Of a DNA stretch of 40,638 nucleotides, positions 16,641 to 23,011 are shown in pieces. The position numbers and the translations under genes are program-made. Numbering within the stretch: the stretch's first letter is position 1; each line of letters opens with the position of its first letter. The DNA comes from Candidatus Eiseniibacteriota bacterium (GTDB taxonomy: Bacteria > Eisenbacteria > RBG-16-71-46), in assembly GCA_005893295.1 (NCBI GenBank), contig VBOY01000013.1:37071-77708 (forward strand). The letters run 5' to 3'. The notes under the pieces were generated by a model that had not been told where the DNA came from, did no database searches, and saw nothing but the letters and a program-made list of their open reading frames with translations.

Positions 16641-17552
16641 ATGCCGAAGCCCAGCACGCCGTCTCCCATCGACCCCCACTCGATCGAAGAACCCGGCCTC
16701 CCCAAGAAACGCGTGCGTGTGAACGTCGCGGCGCTGAGCGACCGCGGTCACGTGCGGGAATCGAACGAAGACGCCTACGTCGTCTTCCGCATCGGCCGCT
16801 ACCTCGAGCGCGTGGACAGCAATGTCCCCGAGAGCGAGCTGCCGTCACGCTACGAAGAAGCGGGACACGTTATGGTCGTGGCCGACGGGCTCGGCGGCCA
16901 CGAGGCGGGGGACGTGGCGAGCCGCACCGCCCTGGTCACCACGCTTCGATTGATCCTGCGGGCGCCGAGGTGGGCCCTCAGGCTCGACGATCCGACGACG
17001 CGCGAGGCCGAGATCCGTGGATTGCTTGCCCGCTCGAAGACGTATCTCGCGAGCATCCATGCGGCGCTGCGTGAGCAAGCCTCGACGGACGCTCGCCTGG
17101 CCGGCATGGGCACCACGCTCACGGGCGCCTACTCGGTCGGCGCGGACCTGTTCGTGCTGCACGTCGGCGACTCCAAGGCCTACCTGTTGCGTGGCGGCGC
17201 ACTCGCCAAGATCACCCACGATCACACCGTGGCCCAGGAGTACGCGGATCGCGGAATCATCTCCCAGGAAGAAGTGCCCAGCCATCACATGCACCATGTC
17301 CTGACGCGCGCCGTGGGTGGCCCCGAGGAAACGCTGGAAGGCGACATGCATCACCTGCGGGTCGCGCACGGGGACCGGCTGCTGCTGTGCTCGGATGGGC
17401 TCACCGATCTTGTGACCGAGGACGAGATCGCGGCGATCCTGCGCAGTTTCCCCGCCGACGAAGCCGCGTGCCGTTCGCTCGTCGACCTGACGCTCGAGCG
17501 GGGCGGTCGCGACAACGTCACGGTCATCGTCGCCAGCTTCGCCATGGGCTAG
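16641..17552 (+). CDS. PP2C-family serine/threonine protein phosphatase
   Basis: 303 residues. All core PP2C motifs are present in order: 'DRGHVRESNEDAY', 'VVADGLGGHEAGDVAS', 'GTTLTGAYSVGADLFVLHVG', 'DSKAYLLR', 'LTRAVGG', 'LLLCSDGLTDLV' and 'GGRDNVTVIV'. These supply the Asp residues that hold the two Mn/Mg ions. An insertion of ~25 residues follows the first motif ('RYLERVDSNVPESELPSR'). Bacterial members of this type (Stp/PrpC) reverse Hanks-type kinase phosphorylation; no such kinase is in the window. No membrane segment, so cytoplasmic. ATG 16641 was chosen because upstream in-frame sequence is not conserved-looking; an alternative GTG at 16614 cannot be excluded. The stop shares a CTAG with the opposing gene. 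Confidence 0.88.
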   Translation: MPKPSTPSPIDPHSIEEPGLPKKRVRVNVAALSDRGHVRESNEDAYVVFRIGRYLERVDSNVPESELPSRYEEAGHVMVVADGLGGHEAGDVASRTALVTTLRLILRAPRWALRLDDPTTREAEIRGLLARSKTYLASIHAALREQASTDARLAGMGTTLTGAYSVGADLFVLHVGDSKAYLLRGGALAKITHDHTVAQEYADRGIISQEEVPSHHMHHVLTRAVGGPEETLEGDMHHLRVAHGDRLLLCSDGLTDLVTEDEIAAILRSFPADEAACRSLVDLTLERGGRDNVTVIVASFAMG

Positions 17553-18946
17553 TCGCCCCCGGGCGGCCGCGCGTGTCGCCCGGCGGCGATCGTGGCGAAC
17601 GAGCGGCCGTGCAACTCCTCCGGCGTCACGCCGGCGTCGAGCGCCTCCCGCTCGGTGAGCGCCCCGCAGCGGATGCCCCGCAGGAAGAAGTTGATCAATC
17701 CGTGCGCGGTCGCGGCGTCGTCGAACACGTTGCCCCTCATGGCCGTCCTCGCCGCGGCGTCGACGAACGCCTTGAGGCGCGCTCCCGCTTCGAGCCGCCC
17801 TTCGAGGAAGAATGCGAACACCGCCGCGTAACGCGCCGGGAGCTGTCCCGGGCTCAAGTCCCAGCCCTGGTAGATCCCATGGCGGAGTGAGCTCCGGACG
17901 TTGTCGGCATGCAGCCTCCATGCCGCGTGCACGGTGCGTCGATTCTCCTCCTGTTGGCGCGCGGTGAGGCTCGGACCGTGCGGGCCCGCGCGATGTGGGG
18001 GCGTCGGCAGCACGGTGGTCGCGCCATCCGAGATCATCACGCGGGTGCCGGCGAGGCTCACCTGCACGACATGGCGCGCGAAGTCGCAAGCCGGGTGGGT
18101 GTGGGTCTGGTGGGCCGCCGTGATGCCGAGCTGTGCGGTGTAGTCGTAGGTTCCGAAATGAGCGCCGCGGCAGCGCCCGCGCGCCGCCGCTACCAGCGCC
18201 GGGAGCGCGACCGCCCCACGAGGATCGAGAATCGACTGCGGAGTCTCGATCATCAGCTCCAGTCGAAGCGATCCGGGTGCCATGCCGGTATGGCTCTCCA
18301 GCATCTCGAGCAGATCGACCAGGCATGCCACCTGTTCGGGAGAGGACACCTTGGGCAGCGTGACGACGAATCCGCTCGGGAGCGTCCCGCCGGTGCGCGC
18401 GGCGAGCGTGCCGATGCACAGGTCGAGCGTGCGCACCGCGCGACGCCCCGACTCCTCGGTGAGCGGCTTGATGCGTAGGCCCACGAAGGGGGGTAGCGTG
18501 CCGCGCTCCATGCCGAGCGCGAGCTGCTCGGCCACTATGACCGCATGGCCGTCTTCCTCGGCGTCGGAGCGCTGGCCATAGCCGTCCTCGAAGTCGACGC
18601 GGAAGTCCTCGACCGGTTCGCGCTCGAGCTTCTCGATCACCCGGGCGTACACGCCGTCGGAAAGCCGATCTGCTGCCGCCTCGAGGTCGTGGCCACCGCC
18701 CGGCCCAAGGCCCATCGCGTCGGCGAACGTCTTGGGATCCGGCGCGTAGTGCCGGATCCCGCCGAGAGCCGTCGCTCCCAGCTTGGCCGAGATGTCGCAT
18801 CTGAACAGATGTGCACCTCCGTAGACGGTGTGCACGGGTTGGCGTGCGCTCGTGTCTTCCGGGGTGCCCTCGGCAATGGCGCGGCTCGATCGCCCCAGGC
18901 GCGCCAGGATCTCGCATGCGCGATCTTCGTCGAGGATTGAAGCCAT
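17549..18946 (-). CDS. HpcH/HpaI aldolase / citrate-lyase-beta-like protein (DUF6986 type)
   Basis: 465 residues. The central region fits the HpcH/CitE TIM-barrel: 'FRVDFEDGYGQRSDAEEDGH' (acidic metal-site region), 'LELMIETPQSILDPRG' (conserved Glu), 'HFGTYDYTAQLGI' and 'HPACDFARHVVQVSLAGTRV'. The protein is longer than CitE (~300 residues), with extra N- and C-terminal regions as in the DUF6986 group. That group has been annotated variously as aldolase or phosphoenolpyruvate-kinase-like; its substrate is not established. It is monocistronic. The start ATG 18946 has GTGAGG upstream, and that ribosome site lies inside an inverted repeat (18948-18975). The stop is palindromic CTAG, shared with the convergent PP2C gene. 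Confidence 0.8.
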   Translation of the reverse strand: MASILDEDRACEILARLGRSSRAIAEGTPEDTSARQPVHTVYGGAHLFRCDISAKLGATALGGIRHYAPDPKTFADAMGLGPGGGHDLEAAADRLSDGVYARVIEKLEREPVEDFRVDFEDGYGQRSDAEEDGHAVIVAEQLALGMERGTLPPFVGLRIKPLTEESGRRAVRTLDLCIGTLAARTGGTLPSGFVVTLPKVSSPEQVACLVDLLEMLESHTGMAPGSLRLELMIETPQSILDPRGAVALPALVAAARGRCRGAHFGTYDYTAQLGITAAHQTHTHPACDFARHVVQVSLAGTRVMISDGATTVLPTPPHRAGPHGPSLTARQQEENRRTVHAAWRLHADNVRSSLRHGIYQGWDLSPGQLPARYAAVFAFFLEGRLEAGARLKAFVDAAARTAMRGNVFDDAATAHGLINFFLRGIRCGALTEREALDAGVTPEELHGRSFATIAAGRHARPPGGD

Positions 18947-19179
18947 ACTGGCCTCACTCTAATCGAGGCAGCCAGCGTGAGCCGCAGTTTCCTGTGGCGT
19001 CGCCGCCTGGACTTTGACAAAATCATGACTAAGCGAGGTCGTTGCGTTGAGTGTGGCGACCAAGCGCTCCTCCTAGGGAGCAATGATCGCGGGTCCACGC
19101 GTGTGAGCGGGCTGGGTCTCCCGACCGGCCCGCTCGGCGTTGGGGGCTGGTTGGCTCCTCAGGAGCGCGCTGTGGCACA

Positions 19180-21165
19180 GTGGGCTCCATGCCATCCGCG
19201 CCCGGCACGCCGGACCTGCTCGAGCGAGCGCTGGGGGCGTTGCAACGGCCTTTCGCACCCTCGAGCGAGCTCCCACAGCGCTTGATCGTCGTCGACGTCG
19301 AGCGGCAGCGCTTGGCGTTGGTGGAGCGGGCCCAGGTCACGCTCGAGTTCCCCGTATCGACCGCGAGCGCGGGTGTGGGGGGGATTGCGGGATCGCTTCG
19401 CACGCCACCCGGGTGGCACCGCGTACACGCTCGCATCGGCGAGGGCGCGCCGCTCGGCACCGTATTCGAGAGCCGGGTGCCGACGGGCGAAGTGTGGGAC
19501 GGCGGGCCAAGCGAGGACGATCGGATCCTGACGCGCATCCTGACCCTCGAGGGTTTGGAGCAGGGCGTGAATCGTGGCCCCGGCTGCGATTCGCTCGAGC
19601 GATTCATCTATATCCACGGCACCAACCACGAACGCTTGCTGGGCCGCCCGGCCTCGCACGGTTGCGTGCGCATGTCGGGCCGCGACGTGGTCCGCCTGTT
19701 CGACCGCGTCGAGATCGGCGACCCGGTGGTGATCGTCGGCGAGGACGCTCGCCCGGGGTTTCCCGACCCGCTCTCCGCGGGACGCTTCCACTACGCCGGT
19801 ATTGCCGGCAGCGGGATGAGCGCGCTCGCCCAGTTCCAGGCGATGCGCGGCGGCCGGGTGAGCGGGAGCGACCGCGCGTTCGACCAGGGAGGCCGTCCCG
19901 AGGCGCGGCAGGCGCTCGAGCGGCTCGGCATCGAGGTCCTTCCGCAGGATGGCAGCGGTACCGGCGAGGGGTGCGCCGCGTTGGTGGTGTCGACGGCGGT
20001 CGAGTCGGAAGTGCCGGATTACGCGCGTGCCCGCGAGCGGGACGTGCCGATCGTTCACCGCTCCGAGCTGCTCGCTCACTTCGTGCGCACCCACCGCACG
20101 ATCGCCGTGGCCGGAACCAGCGGAAAGTCCACGGTGGTGGCGATGGTGTTCGAGATCCTGCGCGCACTCGACGCCGCTCCCTCGGTGATCACGGGCGGGG
20201 AGCTGGCCACGCTGCAGCGCCAAGGACTGTGGGGGAACGCCTATGCATCCGGCTCCGACCTGCTGGTGGTCGAAGCCGACGAGAGCGACGGGTCGCTGGT
20301 TCACTACCAGCCGGCTCTCGCCGTGCTGCTCAACCTCCACAAGGATCACAAAGAAACGGGCGAGGTGGCGGCGCTGTTTTCGGTCTTCGCCCGATGTGCG
20401 AGGGAGGCGTGCGTGGTGGGCGAGGGCGTCGCGCTCCGCCATCTCGCGCCAGGCGCTCGCACCTTCGGGTTCGGCCGGGAGGCAGCGGTGCGCGGCGTGG
20501 AGGTGATGCTCGATGCCGAAGGCAGCACCTTCGAGGTGGACGGCGTGCGGTTCACCCTGGCGGTGCCCGGACGGCACAACGTCGAGAACGCGCTCGCCGC
20601 GATCGCGACGTGCCAGGCGCTCGGCTTCCGGACGGCCGCCCTGGCGAAGCCGCTCGCCGGCTTCCACGGAGTGGCGCGACGCTTCGAGTCGCTGGGCCGC
20701 GCCCGCGGCGTGGAAGTGGTGGACGACTTTGCCCACAACCCGGCCAAGATCGCGGCGGCGATCGCGACCGCCCAGCGCCGCGCCCGTCGCGTGCTCGCGG
20801 TCTACCAACCCCACGGCTACGGACCGACGCGCTTCTTGAGGCACGATCTGGTGGACGCGTTCGCGGCAGCGCTTTCCCCCGAGGATTCCCTGTGGCTGCT
20901 CGAGGTGTTCTACGCAGGGGGGACGGCGAAGCGCGATTTCTCGGCCGCCGACATCGCGGCGGAGGTCGCCGCCCACGGCGTGCGCGCCGAGTTCGCGGCG
21001 AGTCGCGAGGCCTTGGTGAGCCGGCTCACCGAGGAAGCGCGCGAGGGCGACCTGGTGCTGATCATGGGGGCCCGGGATCCCTCGCTCGCCACCCTGGCAC
21101 GCACCATCGTCGGAGCGCTGGCGGGCGCGCCGGATGCGGGCCGAATCGGAGCCCCGCGCCCGTGA
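19180..21165 (+). CDS. YkuD (L,D-transpeptidase/carboxypeptidase) - Mur ligase (MurC/Mpl type) fusion
   Basis: 661 residues from GTG 19180 (ATG 19189 is equally possible; neither has a good ribosome site). Residues ~34-190 are a YkuD domain: 'FIYIHGTNHE' (His146) and the catalytic 'SHGCVRM' (Cys162, His160). From residue ~203 a complete Mur ligase follows: Rossmann 'HYAGIAGSGMSALA', P-loop 'AGTSGKST' (311-318), 'VEADESDGS', 'NLHKDHKE' in place of the usual DH metal region, 'HNVENALAAIA' and the C-terminal 'DDFAHNPAKI' with '(I)MGARDPS'. There is no signal peptide or membrane helix, so both domains should be cytoplasmic. YkuD proteins in the cytoplasm are known as L,D-carboxypeptidases of murein recycling (ElsL of Acinetobacter), and Mpl re-attaches recycled tripeptide to UDP-MurNAc. 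A combined trimming-and-ligation enzyme is the natural reading, by inference. Confidence 0.87.
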   Translation: MGSMPSAPGTPDLLERALGALQRPFAPSSELPQRLIVVDVERQRLALVERAQVTLEFPVSTASAGVGGIAGSLRTPPGWHRVHARIGEGAPLGTVFESRVPTGEVWDGGPSEDDRILTRILTLEGLEQGVNRGPGCDSLERFIYIHGTNHERLLGRPASHGCVRMSGRDVVRLFDRVEIGDPVVIVGEDARPGFPDPLSAGRFHYAGIAGSGMSALAQFQAMRGGRVSGSDRAFDQGGRPEARQALERLGIEVLPQDGSGTGEGCAALVVSTAVESEVPDYARARERDVPIVHRSELLAHFVRTHRTIAVAGTSGKSTVVAMVFEILRALDAAPSVITGGELATLQRQGLWGNAYASGSDLLVVEADESDGSLVHYQPALAVLLNLHKDHKETGEVAALFSVFARCAREACVVGEGVALRHLAPGARTFGFGREAAVRGVEVMLDAEGSTFEVDGVRFTLAVPGRHNVENALAAIATCQALGFRTAALAKPLAGFHGVARRFESLGRARGVEVVDDFAHNPAKIAAAIATAQRRARRVLAVYQPHGYGPTRFLRHDLVDAFAAALSPEDSLWLLEVFYAGGTAKRDFSAADIAAEVAAHGVRAEFAASREALVSRLTEEAREGDLVLIMGARDPSLATLARTIVGALAGAPDAGRIGAPRP

Positions 21166-21255
21166 CGCGGGCTTTTGCGGTGGATTCCACGCGTCCCCTT
21201 CGGTAAAAATGATAGCGAGGCTCGAAGCGCGAATGATCGGTACGGGTGGGAACGG

Positions 21256-22461
21256 ATGTCGATGAATCCTCGGCTGTTGCTCTCGGCGGCGCTGCTCGCG
21301 CTCTCGCCGGTCGCCGGCTGGACCGGCGGGCTCGGCGACCCGTCTGCGGCCTCGCCCACCGCCGGGGGAGCGGGCGTCGAGCGGTGCGGCACGTCGAGCC
21401 CCACCGCCGCGGACGCGGTCCACGTCGCGGCTGCGCTCGGCCGATGGCGCCAGGAGCGCAACGAAGCCCCGACCGGTGGAACGATCCAGGTCGCCGTTCA
21501 CGTGATCACCGACGGCGTGGAAGGTCGGGTCACCGACCGGCAGATCGAGGACCAGATTCGCGTGCTCAACCAGGGCTTTTCCGCCACCGGGTTTCGGTTC
21601 GAGCTCGCGACCATCGATCGCACCGACGACCCCATCTGGTTCCGGATCTCCCCCGGGAGCATCAAGGAGAAGCGCGCCAAGCAGGCCTTGGCGATCGATC
21701 CCGCCCATCGGTTGAACCTCTACCTCTGCGCGCCCGCGCACGACCAGCTCGGGTGGGCGACCTTGCCCTACGTCTCCACCGAGGAAGATCCGATGCACGG
21801 CGTCGTCGTCCACTACGGGACGCTGCCCGGCGGGTTCATCTCGGGCTTCGATCGAGGGCGAACCGCGGTGCACGAGGTCGGCCATTACCTCGGGCTGTTC
21901 CACGCCTTCCCGTTCGGCTCAAAGGCTCCGGGTGACGGCGTCGAGGATGCTCGGTCCGAAGCCAGCGCGGCGCTCGGTCGCTCGACCGGACGCAACCGTC
22001 CCGATCCGGGAGAAGATCCGATCCGCAACTACATGGGCTACGGCGACGACGCTTCCGTGACCGAGTTCACGGCAGGACAGGTAGCGCGCATGACTGAGGC
22101 CGTGGCAGTCTACCGCCCGAGCCTGCTCGGCGCCGCCCCGCGCGCCGCGGGCCGCGAAGTAGCGCCCGAGGACGCCGCGTCGCCGAACGACCAGACCAAG
22201 GCGATCGAGTTCCGCGGCGCGTTCCCGAATCCCTTCCACTCCGAGACCGCAATTCGCTTCTCGGTGCCACACAGCCAGCGCGTGGCGCTGCGCGTCTACA
22301 CGTTGACCGGCCAGCTCGCGCGCACCTTGATCGACGCGCACCTGCCCGCCGGCTCTCATAGCGCCCTGCTGTCGAGCGGCGACCTGCCCTCGGGGATGTA
22401 CGTCTTGGTGCTGCGCGTAGGGCAAGCGCAGATGACCCGCAGCGTCATCCTGGTGCGCTGA
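21256..22461 (+). CDS. Secreted M43-type zinc metalloprotease with C-terminal FlgD-like/sorting domain
   Basis: 401 residues, ATG 21256 (GGTGGGA upstream). Residues ~3-20 form a signal peptide. The catalytic domain has 'TAVHEVGHYLGLFHAF', i.e. HExxHxxGxxH with His206, Glu207, His210 and His216, and the Met-turn 'NYMGYGDD' near 258-265, as in pappalysin/cytophagalysin (M43B) proteases. The disulfide-rich insert of typical members is replaced by a Cys-free Ser/Arg/Asp loop. The last ~90 residues ('GAFPNPFHSETAIRFSVPHS' to 'GMYVLVLRVGQAQ') form an Ig-like FlgD/Por-sorting-like module found at the end of secreted proteins in FCB-related phyla. An AT-rich patch, TAAAAATGATAG at 21204-21215, is the likely promoter region. 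Substrate unknown. Confidence 0.85.
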   Translation: MSMNPRLLLSAALLALSPVAGWTGGLGDPSAASPTAGGAGVERCGTSSPTAADAVHVAAALGRWRQERNEAPTGGTIQVAVHVITDGVEGRVTDRQIEDQIRVLNQGFSATGFRFELATIDRTDDPIWFRISPGSIKEKRAKQALAIDPAHRLNLYLCAPAHDQLGWATLPYVSTEEDPMHGVVVHYGTLPGGFISGFDRGRTAVHEVGHYLGLFHAFPFGSKAPGDGVEDARSEASAALGRSTGRNRPDPGEDPIRNYMGYGDDASVTEFTAGQVARMTEAVAVYRPSLLGAAPRAAGREVAPEDAASPNDQTKAIEFRGAFPNPFHSETAIRFSVPHSQRVALRVYTLTGQLARTLIDAHLPAGSHSALLSSGDLPSGMYVLVLRVGQAQMTRSVILVR

Positions 22462-22498
22462 CCGGCCTGGGTCCCCGTCGCCCCCGTCCGTCCACCCG

Positions 22499-22837
22499 GT
22501 GCTCCGTCCGCGTTCTCTGGTGGCCCTCGCCGTGGCGCTGGTCGCGGTCTCATGGGTGCTCATCGCCGGCCGCGGCACGGGTTGGCGTGTCCCATCGTGG
22601 GTGGGACGGGCAGCCCCAGGATCGGTGGTCACCCTGGCGATCCACGGCTCCCGCTGCCTCCCGTGCGCCGCCAAGGTCGAGCGCGAGCTGCGTCTCGTAC
22701 CCCACGTTCTCGATGCGCAGCTGGATTCGACCGGAACGCGGGTCGAGGTTCGGCTGTCGGTGGCCCATCCAGACGTGGGGCCGCTCCTCGAGGCGGCTGC
22801 CCGCGCCGGCTACCAGGCATCCGTGGCTCGGCCCTAG
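22499..22837 (+). CDS. Membrane-anchored heavy-metal-associated (HMA) domain protein
   Basis: 112 residues, GTG 22499, 37 bases after the protease stop. Residues 6-23 are hydrophobic and form an N-terminal anchor or uncleaved signal. Residues ~43-108 match the ferredoxin-like HMA fold: 'LAIHGSRCLPCAAKVERELR' with the metal-binding pair Cys53/Cys56, then 'VLDAQLDSTGTRVEVRL' and 'LLEAAARAGYQASV'. HMA domains of CopZ, MerP and P-type ATPases carry Cu(I), Zn or Hg on this CxxC. The periplasmic orientation suggested by the anchor recalls MerP, but no mer or cop genes are adjacent. Small but well supported by the motif pattern. Confidence 0.7.
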   Translation: MLRPRSLVALAVALVAVSWVLIAGRGTGWRVPSWVGRAAPGSVVTLAIHGSRCLPCAAKVERELRLVPHVLDAQLDSTGTRVEVRLSVAHPDVGPLLEAAARAGYQASVARP

Positions 22838-22904
22838 GGGCCGCCTTGGGGCCGCGCTCTCGGCCGGGGGCTCCGAAATGGGCGCGCGCCGCTCTCCATC
22901 ATGC

Positions 22905-22910
22905 TATGCT
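22905..22910 (+). promoter_or_regulatory. Candidate -10 element (TATGCT)
   Basis: GCTATGCT about 100 bases before the start of the secreted dockerin protein (23012), in the 174-base gap after the HMA gene. The rest of this gap contains no gene I can support. No clear -35. Confidence 0.3.
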
Positions 22911-23011
22911 TCTTGGACGCGTGATGAGCGAATCCTCGCGCGTTCCGACCGGGAAGATCCCCACGGTCCCCGCTCAAGCCATCGGCGGGTGCGCAACGTG
23001 TCAGGTGCAGC

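Noticed and set aside
18977-19285. Possible small protein with a CxxC ('CVECG') in the gap before the YkuD-Mur gene
   Set aside because: It overlaps the N-terminus of the fusion gene by about 100 bases, has a poor ribosome site, and its second half is Arg/Pro/Ser low-complexity; likely chance.
19159-21903. A ~914-codon open frame antisense to the YkuD-Mur fusion and the protease
   Set aside because: Same shadow pattern; both sense genes have full catalytic motifs.
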